Shown one piece after another: positions 22,674 through 33,718 of a stretch of DNA of 64,000 nt. Origin of the DNA: Ovis canadensis (taxonomy: Eukaryota > Chordata > Mammalia > Artiodactyla > Bovidae). Location of the stretch: contig NC_091263.1 in assembly GCF_042477335.2 (NCBI RefSeq), forward strand, positions 65,466,501-65,530,500. The letters run 5' to 3'. The position numbers and the translations under genes are program-made. The notes under the pieces are model-generated. The model had not been told where the DNA came from. It did not search any database and saw only the letters and a list, made by a program, of their open reading frames with translations. Every line of letters begins with the position of its first letter. Position 1 is the first letter of the stretch.

Positions 22674-23299
22674 TATAATGGTGCATACACATCGTTATAT
22701 ATTATATATTGGTCCAAATCCATAGAAGGTACATCACCAGAAGTGAACTCTAAGGTAATCTGTGGACTTTGGGTGATAATGATGTGTTGATCTTGGATCA
22801 GCATTTATAATAAATGTACACATGTGTGGGAGCAGAAAGTATATGAGAAATCTGTGGACCTTCTCCATTTTTCAGTGAGCCTAAAATTAAAAGAGTAAAC
22901 CTATTTTAAAAATAAATTATTAAAAAAAAGAGCAAGAGGAGAGATTTGGCATATTCACACAATGGAAAACTACTAAGCAATAAAAAGGAATAAACAGCTG
23001 ACAGGTACAATGACATGGATAGTTCTCAAAATAAGTATACTGAGTGAGAAGACAAATTCACAAAAGAATACAAACTGAATGATTCCATTTACATAAAGTT
23101 CTAGAAAATGCAAAGTAATCTATCATAATAGAAAGACAAACAGCCTCGGCAGTTGCCTTAGGCCAGTGAATGCCCTAGAGAAGGAATACCAATGGGCAAA
23201 AAGAAACTTGAGGGTGATAGATATGTTTGCTATCTTGATCGTGGTTATGTTTCATAGGTATATACATAAATCAAATTGTGTCAAATTAAACAACTTTTT

Positions 23300-23427
23300 T
23301 GTTTTTGTTTTTTTTTGGCTGTATCTCACCTTTTGTGGGATCTTAGTTCCCCTATGAGGGATTGAACCTGGGCCCTTGGCAGTGAAAGTGCCAACTCCTA
23401 ACCACTGTACTGCCAGGGAGTTCCCTC
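23300..23427 (-). mobile_element. tRNA-Glu-type SINE (ART2A-like)
   Basis: The plus strand reads the complement: GGGATTGAACCTGGGCCCTT, then CTAACCACTGTACTGCCAGG and GGAGTTCCC at the right end. A T-rich run precedes it. Confidence 0.82.
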
Positions 23428-24350
23428 TACAACTACTTGACTTACCATTTTTAAGATTTATCTCTATGAATTCAAGTATCTGTAGCCAAGTTATAGCAAC
23501 TCCAATATTTTATTGTGTAATTATAGGCCAGTTTTCTCATTGTGCTCTAGATAACCATTCAGCCTTTTTATAGTTCTTCCCCTATACAGGTATAGCAGTG
23601 AACTTCCTGTAGTTACAAATACATGTGGGAGGGGATCTCCAGAGTAACTATACGAATAGGGTGGACTTTCTGGCTAGTAGGGCTTGTGCCAATGACACAA
23701 GCCCTGCTGAGTGTTTCCTGTTGTTGAACTTTTCGCTGGCACATTTTTAGAGGCTCATCACCAGCTTCTTCATGTTAGAAAAGGGAGTGAAATGTTCACA
23801 TGCCTATGTTATAAATGAGAGAGACAATAATCTACCTAAGGCTAGCTTGGAATGGAACCATGGTGTCAGATATTTTCATGCTGCTGCTTTTGCTCCACTG
23901 TTATGCTCTCGCCTCCTTCACTTGGGACCTTGTAACATTCACCTGCCAACAGTTAGTGTTCTCAGTTACCACAAACTCCTGAGAACTTGACGGAGCCTTA
24001 TTCTGAAGCAGCATTTTTATCCTAAGAGCCACCAGTCCCTTTAGCATTTCTTCTGACTCCATGAAATGCATTCTAAATTTATATCCCTGGCAGTATGGTT
24101 ACAGTTTTAAAAAGACAGGATTTGCCTCTAAAATGTTCTTTGGTATTTCATTGACTGTGAGTTCATCAGACTCCACTGTGAAGCCTTATATGTTTCTATA
24201 TATAAGAACTCTCCCAAGCTGAGAGGCAGGTTTTAGTGCTGAGGGGCAGGTTTCTCTCAAAGAGAAGAACAAAGCAGAAAGCACAAAGAGGGTAGCAGGC
24301 TGGGCACTGCCTCAACAATCAGGAGCATTGTGTAGTCACAACCTCCCTTT

Positions 24351-24363
24351 GTCACTAAGCAAC
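24351..24363 (+). promoter_or_regulatory. RFX X-box-like site upstream of C3orf84
   Basis: GTCACT-A-AGCAAC fits the X-box consensus GTNRCC-N(0-3)-RGYAAC at 11 of 12 positions. It lies 92 bp before the C3orf84 start codon. RFX factors drive ciliary and spermatid genes, which suits the predicted role of this gene. Single-site motif matches are weak evidence by themselves. Confidence 0.45.
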
Positions 24364-24454
24364 AAGAAATAGACCTGCTGAGATGCTCATTCTCCAGAAG
24401 TAGCCTGAAAAAGACAAGAGGAAAGTTTACCTTTTCTACTCCTTTCCCGGGAAC

Positions 24455-27400
24455 ATGCAAAGTGCTTTAGTAGGCTCCTGGGTAAGAATGCACTTTACAA
24501 TTAATCCTAGCCCCTGGCCCTGGGGTAGTACCTGCAATTTGAAGGACTCATGGGAGTAAAGTGAGAAGGGTTTTATCTAGCCTCCAGGCTGGAAGAGGAC
24601 CCCCCAGCTGCCCATTCCTGCTCTGCCATTCTGTGGGCCCCCTAGAGCTGACCTATTCTTCCTGATACCGTGCCCCCTTCCTTCCAGGTTTCATGCCTGG
24701 ATTAGGTGATCCTCTCAGTCCTCTTGCCACCCCATTTATTCCCAGTCTTTTGTTTGCTCTTCCCAAACTTCTGTAGTTTGACTGCTCTCTAGACCGGGAA
24801 CATCTTAAGGGTAAAGACTTTTTTCTTCTGGCCCTCTGTCCCATGCCTGGAATACAGTCAAGGCCCGGTAAATACTGTTGAAATAAACTGAATAGAGAGG
24901 AAGGTCTGACAGTAGTAGAAGAATGGGCAGACAAGTTGGATGACCTAAGCCCTCAGTGGGATGAAAAGATAAGAAGCCTATTTTGATGGTCAGAGGCCAG
25001 CTTGGGACAGGTTCTTTCTGCTCAGGGCTGTGATTGTGGAGTGGGCTAGACACACTGTCCTCTCCAGGGAGCACTGAAAACCATGAGGTCGGACCACAGG
25101 ACTTCCCTGGCAGGACATGGTCAACCATGTTGTCAGCCTCGTGACATGAGTACAATACAGCTTTTTATACCCCTGATAGGTGCTCGTTTTTGTCTTCTGC
25201 CAGTCCTGTCTCTGAAATTCTCTCCAAAAGTATCCACTTTTGGTGAAGTACTTCTTTTGGAAAGTTCATCCGTTGTTCCAGTATCAGATGGTGCACTGTT
25301 CACCCCAAAATAGCAAAGTGTGCGACAAACAAGGGTTCATGACTTTGTCAATAGGTGCAAAATATGGATCAATTTAATCTTTGCTCTTCAGAGACCTTTG
25401 ACCTTTATTAATGCAGGGAGGACAAGGAAGGGAACTTCCTTTCAGATCCCCCAGGAAAGGACCTCACCAGTAGATAGTGTCCCTGTTCTCAAAACTCTGC
25501 TCAGTGCTTCCTAAGTCACCCCAAGTCAGAACCCATCTGGTTCCCTCCATTACTGAAGTCTTCCTTTGCTCTTAGAATCCATATTCCTAATCCAATCCAG
25601 GCCCTGTCCCTCCCTGACCACCTCACTTCTCTTCGTCTTGCTCACAGTCTTTTTTAGTCAATAAGGCCTTTTTTTGTTGTTTCTCTCTCTCTCTCTCTTT
25701 TTTTTTTTTTTTTTGGTTCTTCCAACACAAGTCTCTCTCTGCCTTCTGAATCTTTGCACTTGCAGTTCTCACACATAGGATGCTCTTTGCTCCTTACATG
25801 GCTGATTCCTCCTCACGTTCAGGTACATTGTCATGAGATGCTGTCCCCTGCTGCCTGTCACTCTCGATCCAGTCATCAGGTTCTTTCTTTCCCGACTCTA
25901 GTCACTTGTCTTACTTCCTCCCTAGAAGAAAGGTTCACAGGAGCCAGGATCTTTCTGTCTTTTCACTGCTGCAGGTTGCCAGCCCATATTAGGATGCTCT
26001 GAAGAAAGAGAGAGACAGAGGAAGGAAGAGAGGAAGGAGAGGAAGGAGGGAAGGGAGACAGAGAGAGAAGGAGAGAGGGAGGTGAGAAGAAGGAAGGAAT
26101 CCTTTGCTTACACACATAACCCTCCCAGGTTGCCCAGCACAGCTGAGGCCAACTGTTCTAATGATGGATGGAGACAGTCCTCTGTTGGCTCTTCTCCAGG
26201 TTGTCTCTCCTCCTTTGATTCTTTTTATTCTGTCAGGAAAGCCCAGGAAAGGCTTCTAGCCTGGGAGGTCTAAGACTTGGGAGGGGGCTTTGGGTGGGAT
26301 TCACCCTCAAGCCTGCCTTGTTACAGCACAACAGTGGCTTCTATGGGCACTACAGAGGCCAATTCAGGAGTGACAGTGCTCGAGAATACCGCCTCGCAGC
26401 CAAGCCCCAGCCTCCAGCAGTGTTCCTGCAGCGCTGTCAGGTAGGAAGCAGCCCTGCAGGCAGCTGGGCCACGTTCTGCTGCTCTCAGGCCGCAAGAGCA
26501 ACATCCTCAGCCCAACCACAGCTGAACTGACGCCCGAGGCCAGCCTATCCCCAGGACTTGCATGAGGCCTGCGCCCTCGTCCCTGAACTGTCAGATCTTC
26601 CCCCAACAGATAGGGTGCATAAGAGCCGGTACCGGGCTGGACAGTGCTGCTCACTGCTCCTTCTAAATGGAGGAAGGATCAGGGCCAAGGTGGGATGGGT
26701 GACCATGGAGTGAGAGTCTCCAGAACCCAAGAAGTAAGCCTTGAGTTTTGCAGTCCTTCAGCATGAATTCCTTGATGCCCTAAAAGTCAGTGGCCTAGCT
26801 CACAGTCAGCCTCATAGTCCAGGGCTCAGGAGTGAGAAGGAAGCCGCCTCTGGTCAGGAGAACAGCATGACAAGTGGCAGGTATCCACCCCCATGGGCTT
26901 CCTTAGTGGCTCCGAAGGTAAAGAATCTGCTTACAAGGCGGGAGACCCAGGTTTGATCCCTGGGTCAAGAAGATTCCCTGGAAAAGGGCATGGCAACCCA
27001 CTCCAATATTCTTGCCTAGAGACTCCCGTGGACAGAGGAGCCTAGCAGGCTGCAGTCCATAGGGTCACACAGAGTCAGACACGACTGAAGCAACTTAGTT
27101 AGCACACACGCGTGCACACATTCACCTCCATGTGTGACCAAGGTGGACTGGAAGGGAGTGATGGCAGAAGTGGCCTTGAGTGGCTGGACGAGGCTTCTGG
27201 ATAACAGGAGAAGGCTGCCGGACTCCTATGCCCTCCATGCTTCCAGGCCTAGAGACAAGGAGAGCACGCTGAGTGTCACTCAGTGGCCCAACAGCAAAAG
27301 CCCACTCAAAACGGGAGCAGTCAGGAGCGCATTCATATAAAGGGGTAGGTGTGGGGGCTTCAGGGGAAGGCAGTCTCAAAGGGTGGTAACAACCAAGTGG

Positions 27401-30400
27401 CCGGTACTGCTGGGCCTGAAGGGACAAGGGGAAGGCATGGCTTCTAGAACCCAGGAGAGAGTGGTGTGGAGAGGGCCATCCTGAGAGAAGTGGTAAGACA
27501 CAGGCAGGGGAGGGCTGGCCTGAAAGGGAGTCAGGAGAAGAAAGGTCTCCTCCCTCTCCTCCATCTCCTCTCCGGCTTCCTTTCAGGTCCAAGGGAAGTC
27601 AGCCTGGTGAGAACTGAGTTCTCATCAGACTCCTGGAAAAGAGCAGGGTGGAGGAGGGACCTGGAGGTGTGCCTGGAACCTGCCCCGCCCACTGCAGCTT
27701 CTTGCTTCCCGGCCTCCAGCCAGGTCCTACTTGCTTGGCCATCTGGATTCGCTACAAATTGCTTTTCCAGGCCAGGAGCAGGGTCTTGGAGTCTGCGATG
27801 CCGCAAAGCCTGAGCTTCCTCACCGTGCTCAGTTGGAAGGGCTGTCTGTCACTGAGAACTGAGCCAGTCCCAAATGCGACTCCAGACTACCCGTCTGGGG
27901 CCACCTCCCCTGAGAGAATGATGAGATCTGGGCAGCGCGGGGACAGAGGCAACCTGGGCACTTCCTGCTTGGTGTCTGTAGTAGTCCTCAGTGGTAGCTC
28001 TCATCCCAAAGACCTGAATATCCTCTCAGCCTGTCCCCTCAGGAACAGAGCAGGGGACATATTTGGGGACCTGTTTTGATTAAAGTCAAGATTTGTTATA
28101 TGTTGGCATTATCATCAACCCAAAATAGCATGATCTATGTGTCTTGGCCTTAGGTTGTACAAATGCCAAGTCTCCTGACTCTAGATCTAAAGCTGTTTTA
28201 ATTAGTGGAACTGCTCTGGGAAGGTGCACATTTTTTCCCCCTTATTTGCTGAGAGATACCAGGTGTCAGCTAGCCGACTGCAGCTATTCTTGTTGAAAAC
28301 CTTTCCAATATGTGGCATCCATTTACCTTTAGTTTGGGGCAGATATGAATTTTGTCGTTCAGATGCAAGAAAATTCTTTTTTCTTTTTGCTCTTTTTTTC
28401 TTCTAAACCAGATTAATTCATTTCTAGCCTTCACCTGCCTGACTCTTGGGAAATGTAATCCTGGGCTTATTTGTTCTCCAGATCAGACCATTATGCCAGG
28501 GCCTCATGGTTGGAGGCAGGTCCTGTGGTACCGTGATTGCTGTGTGTCCCTGCCTCTGCCCCATCCCCACCACACCTCAGTCTGCCACAGAGCCCCCCCA
28601 ACTCAGTAGCCCCCTAACTGCACACTGTTCAGCCTCCACAGGGGCTCTTAGCCCTCCCACAGGCAAACACTAACCCATCCAGGAAACCTACTTCTCCCCC
28701 AAGCGCTCTTCAACTTGTATCCTAGCCCAAGCCCTACCTGCTCAGAGGCCATGGGCTTTACTACCTGAATGGAAAAGGAGCCCTCGGTGGTTTAGAAGCA
28801 AAGATGCAGGTGAAATTCTCCTTGGGGACAAGAATACTCTGAACTGCCTGGGCGGAGAGGAAATGACTGCACTTTTCACCAGGCTCCCACAGTTGTGAGA
28901 ATGAAACTCAACTCAGTGGGAGTTGATAGATTATCCTGTCACTGTAGGAATAGTGAGTTTCCAAAGTCAGAGCTGCCTTCCACAGCCAAGGCATCCACAT
29001 TCTAGGGCCGTGTACAGTTTCATGGCTAAGGATAGAGATCCAGGAAGAATCGGGGGTGGGGAGCAGTTGGAATATACCCCAGACCCCCAGATTTTTCAAT
29101 TGAAATTTTTATTGAGATGACTGTAGATTCATAGGCAGTTGGAACAAGTTGTAAAGAGAGATCCCTTTTATGATTCGCCCAGTTTCCCTTAGTGGTAACA
29201 TTTTGCAAATCTATAGTAGACTATCACCACCAGGACATTGACACGGATATAATCCACCTCTCTCATTCAGATTTCCCATTTGTGTGTGTATTAAGATCTA
29301 TAAAACCTTGGAATTCCCTCGTGGTCCAGTGGTTAGGACTCTGTGCTGTCACTGCTGAGGGCCCGGGGTTCAATCTCTGGTTGGGGAGCAAAGACCCCAC
29401 AAACCATGTGGTACATCAAAAAAAAATTATAAAATTTTTTAAAATAATTTTTATTGGAGTATAGTTTATTTACAATGTTGTGTTTCTGCTGTCCAGCAAG
29501 GGGAATCAGTTACACAAGTATATCCACTCTTCTTTAGATTCTATTCCCATATAGGTCATTACAGAGTATTACTTAGAGTTCCCTGTGCTATATATAGTAG
29601 GTTCTTTTTTAAAATAATATTATTTTAAAAAACCATTTATTTATTTGACTGTGCTGTATCTTACAGCATGAAAGATCTTATTAAAAAAAAATCTTTGATC
29701 TTCATTGAAGCATGTGAAAGTGAAAGTCACTCAGTCATGTCCTATTCTTTGCAACTATACAGTCCATGGAATTCTCCAGGCCAGAATACTGGAGTGGGTA
29801 GCTGTTCCCTTCTCCAGGGGATCTTCCCAACTGAAGGATCGAAACCAGGTCTCCCACATTGCAGGCGGATTCTTTACCAGCTGAGCTACTAGGGAAGCCC
29901 ATGAATACTAGAGCGGGTAGCCTATCCCTTCTCCAGCAGATCTTCCTGACCCAGGAACTGAACCGGGGTCTCCTGTGCTGCAGGCGGATTCTTTACCAGC
30001 TGAGCTACCAGGGAAGCCCCTCACTGAAGCATGTGGGATCTTTAATTATGGCATGGGAACTCTTAGTTCCCATGTGAGATCTCATTCCCTGACCAGGGAT
30101 TGAACCCAGGCCCCCTGCCTTGGGAGCTCAGAGTCTTAGCCACTGAACCACCAGGGAAGTCCCTGTCCTTGTTCATTGATTTAACAGCAGATATGTATTG
30201 AGCACAGTGCCAAGCTCAGTGCTGGAGTTACAGATGTGAGTAAGACAGACCTTACCCATGAGGCGCTTGTGTTCTAGTCAGGGGCATCACATGATGAATA
30301 GCAACATATATAGTCATACAATGTGTTAGAAGATGAAAAATGCAGGGTTGGGGCAATGGAACTCTAGTGGTCAAGGAAGGCCTCCCAAGTAACAGGTGAG

Positions 30401-32340
30401 AGGGAGTCATGGCCAGCCAGGAGAAGAGTCCCAGGCAGAAGTAAGAGGTAGTTCAAAGGTCTGAGGTGGAAGTAGCTAGTATGTTTGAGGAGCAGGAGGA
30501 TGCAGTGTGGCTGGAGGTAGTGAAGAAGTCAATACCATGTGGGTCTCATGGACCACTATGATTGCTTTGACTTTTATAAACATGAGGAACTATTGATTTT
30601 TGGCAAACCAGGAGTGTGATCTGACTTACATATTAAGAATTATTCTACCTGCTAAGAGGACAGTAGGCTGGAGGGGCAAGGCTGGAAGCAGGGACACCAA
30701 GTGGGAAGCTCTTGCAGTATTCAGGCATCAGAAGAATGTGGCTTAGACCAGAGAAGGCAGTGGCCATGGTGAGAAGTGGTCTGATCTGGGTGCATATTGA
30801 AGGAAGTATCAATAGGATTTCCTGGCACACTGGATTCAGGGTGTGAAAGAAGACTCAAGTGGCCTCTGGGGTGTTTGGCAAAATCTAACTGCCATGACCT
30901 GAGCTGGGGGAGGCTGTAGGTGGGGTGGTTTTGCTAAATGATCCAGAACCAAGACACGTGTTTGGAGATGTCCGTTAGACATTTACATGGAAATATGGAG
31001 CAGGCAGTTGGCTAATTAGTCTGAAGTTCAGGAGAGAGCTCAAGCTATAAAGAAAAATGTCAGTTTCCAGGTAGTATAATATTTAGTGCCAAGAGCCTGG
31101 GTCACTGATGAGACAGTAAAAGAGGAGAGAGGTGGAGCCTAGTCGTGAACGATCTAGGGTTAAAGGCCCAGTGTGAAACTTAAAGCGCTGCCCCACTGAT
31201 GAAGGATGTCCAGTAAGATGCCTCAGCCCCTCTCTCAATCAGAGACCCCAAAGGCTTCTGCTTAGGGGGCAAGTGCTGGGATAAGATGTTCCAGGAATAA
31301 GCTGTTCCTTTAATTTGTATCTGCTCTTTCAGGGTGTTGGCAGTTTAGGGGTGGTGGCTCCTGGCAACTTCTCTCCACTATGGGACCTTCAGGTAGCATA
31401 TTAGGGACAGCTAAGCATCATTTTTCCCCATTCACCCTCTTTCTTTCTGTCTTTCAAGGAGCCACCACAGCAACACTTCTTCTCCAAGCATGACAACCGC
31501 ACTTCCTTCGACAAGGTGAGTGCTGGAGAGAGGAAGGAGAATGGGCAGCCCTCCAGCCTAGGCTGAAATTGAGGTAGGGTGGAGGGGATAAGACATGGTG
31601 AGCAGAGCAGACTCCTTTATCCAGAGGAATGTCTGTCTGCCTGATAACCTCTTTCCTCTGGCAAACAGCCATTCCTCAAACAGAGGTCCCTCTGCTTTGG
31701 CTTCCTCCACCAGTTTGCCTGATAATGTGCAAATATCCTAGGGGCCACTGACTTTCTGGGCCTCCATTTGCTCTGGAATGGAAGGCATGGCTGGGATGGA
31801 GTTCAAAGAGGTGGGGTACAGGCCAGGGAGGCCAGGCATCACCAGGCCTGCTGGGGTATAGGAGGGGCCCAAGGAATCACCTGGTGCCAAGACTGTGGGC
31901 CAAGGGCCCATACCGTTGAGAAGGGCCCCTACTGCCTGCTACAGGGAATCGGAAGGCGGAAAGACTTGGCGCGCCTGTGGCAGCAGCATACCTTCCTGCG
32001 CTGGGCACCCTGTGAACTGGAGTTGCGCCAGCCGCGGCCCCTCGAATCCTCCTACCAGACTGAGTTCCGGTCAGGGTCAGGACTCAGGGACCTCCCCCAG
32101 CGCCTTGTCCACTTTGTGCAGATCCAGCCTCTCCGCGTTAACACCACCTACCAGCAGAATTTCTGCCAGCCATCCCAGGGTGGCCGCTGTGGCAGCAACA
32201 ATGTGGGCCCCCAGACCCCAGTCACCGACACACTGCCTGACCTCCCAGGGATCCCCAAACCCAAGCTGCTGCAGCATTATCTTCACGCTGGGGTCTCTGA
32301 GTGTCTAAACTGGTCCAGAACATTAAACAAGGATGGCTGA
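24455..32340 (+). CDS. C3orf84: C3orf84 orthologue, probable ciliary/sperm microtubule inner protein, complete
   Basis: Four coding exons: 24455-24481, 26327-26440, 31459-31515 and 31924-32340. All are phase 0 and give 204 residues, against about 203 in human. Exon 1 reads MQSALVGSW and is followed by GTAAGA; exon 2 starts HNSGFYGHY and ends PAVFLQRCQ; exon 3 reads EPPQQHFFSKHDNRTSFDK; exon 4 starts GPYCLLQGIGRRKDL and ends ECLNWSRTLNKDG before TGA. I recognise the protein from human C3orf84, which I believe is now named CIMIP7, so a role in the axoneme of motile cilia or sperm is inferred, not shown. The acceptor of exon 4 (GTTGAGAAG) has a poor pyrimidine tract, and the frame stays open upstream of it, so that boundary is the least certain. 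No AATAAA follows; an ATTAAA at about 32322 overlaps the last codons. Confidence 0.93.
24482..26326. other. C3orf84 intron 1
   Basis: Mostly unique sequence with no recognised gene. Contains a (CT)n plus poly-T run at about 25684-25714 and a purine-rich GA/GGAA tract at 26001-26100. Confidence 0.6.
26001..26100. repeat. Purine-rich (GA/GGAA)n low-complexity tract
   Basis: About 100 bp of almost pure purines on the plus strand, with GAGAGA and GGAAGGA units and no coding signal. Confidence 0.8.
26895..27115 (+). mobile_element. Bov-tA SINE
   Basis: Head GGGCTTCCTTAGTGGCTCCG, B-box GGTTTGATCCCTGGGTCAAG and Bov-A end AGAGTCAGACACGACTGAAG, with a (CA)n-like tail. Confidence 0.88.
29096..29300 (-). 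mobile_element. L1 3' UTR fragment (antisense)
   Basis: AATTTTTATTGAGATGACTG, then CAGTTTCCCTTAGTGGTAAC and CACCACCAGGACATTGACAC are typical antisense L1 3'-end phrases. Confidence 0.6.
29306..29425 (+). mobile_element. tRNA-Glu-type SINE (ART2A-like)
   Basis: Head GGAATTCCCTCGTGGTCCAG, B-box GGTTCAATCTCTGGTTGGGG and a poly-A tail. Confidence 0.85.
29715..30165 (-). mobile_element. Cluster of reverse SINEs: Bov-tA, an extra tRNA head, and an ART2A-like element
   Basis: 29715-29900 is a reverse Bov-tA (GTGAAAGTCACTCAGTCATG to CTGAGCTACTAGGGAAGCCC). 29901-30020 repeats the tRNA-head part (GGATTCTTTACCAGCTGAGC again). 30021-30165 is a reverse ART2A-like copy ending in CACCAGGGAAGTCCCT. The doubled head suggests nested insertion or unequal exchange between SINEs. 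Confidence 0.8.
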
Positions 32341-33718
32341 CCCAGAGGCCTGTCTGTGCTTGCAGCCCGAGAGGTCTCAGAGGCTGGAGAACAGTAAGCT
32401 GGGTCCTCCGCCTGCCTCCTCTGTTGCTTGTGCCGTGGCGCCTGTGCTAACGGCCCATGAGGGTCACCTTGGACACAGCAGGTGGGTTCCAGGACCCCAG
32501 ATCCGTTCTGGCCACAAGCCCAACCGTGAACCTCCTGCAGTCAGTGTGGTTGCAGGGAAAGCAGAGTCGGCAGCCCCTACTGGTGGGCAGCAAAGACAGG
32601 AGGAGGCGGCCAGGGCTGGCAGCTGTGCTTTTTCTGGGAGGCTACTGCCTCCAGGGAGTCTGGTGAGTGGCCACACTGCCATGCCTAAGAGACAGCTTCC
32701 CCACAGCTGGGACAGAGGGACCCAACCCCCACTGGACCCCCACCCCCACCCCCACCCCCACCATGGAGGTGAGCAGAAGCCTGGAGGAGATGCTGTGCGA
32801 CATGGATCTGGAGGTCATCTTAATTTTGTGGTATTTGTTCTGTGAGCTCTAACACCCAGGGCAGTGGGAGCGGTGGTCATCCAAGTCACAGAAGAGGAGC
32901 GGAGGCTTTGGTGGAGCTGAGACACACAGTAGAACCCTTTGAGGACTAAGGCCAGATCCTAAAGGCTCCTCTAGACCCTCATCCCTAGGAAAGCTGAGGT
33001 CCCCAGAAGAGAGCCAGGGACACAGAGGTAACACAGGAGTCCACAGCAGAGGCCACAAGCCGGAGTTAGCAGCACTTTTACTTCCACATCTGAACCCCCG
33101 GGTCCTCACAACAGCCCTGTGAGGTAGGCAGGGCAGGAAGGTCCCCGAGGTCCCCATTTACAGATGAGGATGCTGAGGCACAGAGAGGTGAAGTGACTTG
33201 CCCGAGGTCACACAGCTAGCAGTGTGAAGGGCCCACAGTCAATGTTCTTCTGGCCCTCTGGAGGTCCCCACATCGACGCCTACACCCCTCTGTGTTCCCG
33301 CCCTCTCTGAACTCTTCTGGGTCCACGGGGGCCTTCCAGGCAGGCTGACAGCGAGGAGTTTTCAGGAATAGCCATTGGGGTGGGCCTGATCAACTCCAGG
33401 CAGGCACCGAGCCGCGGGGCAGGAGGCCAACTGCCCTCTCCCATTTCCCAGTGGGTCAGAGGCCCAGTAGTTTCCAGAGCAAGGGTGGAGCTGGGCATCA
33501 TGGTCCACGAACGGATGGGAGTAAAGGTGGGTCGAAGGGTCTGTGTGTCCTGCACTAAAGATGAAGGCCACCCCCACGTCCTAGGGGCAGTGTCTCAAGT
33601 GCCCCCCTGTGCCTCCCTCACCCCACAGAGCCACAGTGAGCTTTCTCAGCAGCGAAAGGAGCCACAGACACCTGCTCCTGGCACAGAACTGCTCCTGTGG
33701 ACAGGTCCCATCAGGCAC
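32341..33718. other. Convergent 3' region between C3orf84 and KLHDC8B
   Basis: Holds the 3' UTRs of both genes, which cannot be bounded because no canonical AATAAA is seen on either strand here. A (CCCCCA)n run lies at 32738-32761 and a MIR at 33060-33245. ORFs in it are shadows. Confidence 0.55.
33060..33245 (+). repeat. MIR SINE
   Basis: CTCACAACAGCCCTGTGAGG, then CCCATTTACAGATGAGGATG and GGTCACACAGCTAGCAGTG are the classic MIR core and 3' region. Confidence 0.85.

Larger units (their letters stand above)
20505..22930 (+). mobile_element. L1 3'-end fragment carrying BOV-A2 and mariner insertions
   Basis: Sense L1 text such as CACAGATATTTATAACAGCT and TATTATTCAGGACTAAGAAA at 20740-20870 continues after the SINE dimer (from 21140) and after the mariner (from 22674). 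No intact reading frame. Confidence 0.65.
19621..24454. other. Intergenic region between divergent IHO1 and C3orf84
   Basis: No gene is supported. Contents: a reverse BovB fragment, L1 3' sequence carrying a BOV-A2 dimer, a fossil mariner, a reverse SINE, and non-repetitive sequence at 23430-24330 without recognisable features. The last about 120 bp hold the candidate proximal promoter of C3orf84. Confidence 0.6.
26441..31458. other. C3orf84 intron 2
   Basis: Five kb with a Bov-tA SINE (26895-27115), an L1 3' fragment, SINEs at 29306-29425 and 29715-30165, and L1 remnants near 29430-29640. The GC-richer stretch 27120-28080 has several ORFs of 90-150 codons on both strands, but none has a recognisable domain or splice support. 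The sequence 30170-31150 looks like an old interspersed repeat that I cannot name with confidence. Confidence 0.55.

Noticed and set aside
27122-28079. Cluster of 90-156-codon ORFs on both strands in C3orf84 intron 2
   Set aside because: Moderately GC-rich sequence with overlapping ORFs on both strands, no recognisable domain, no splice pattern and no conserved start; expected by chance.
31768-31923. In-frame open sequence upstream of the last C3orf84 exon
   Set aside because: It is intronic; the conserved protein continues from the previous exon straight into GPYCLLQG, and the upstream residues are low quality and not family-like.
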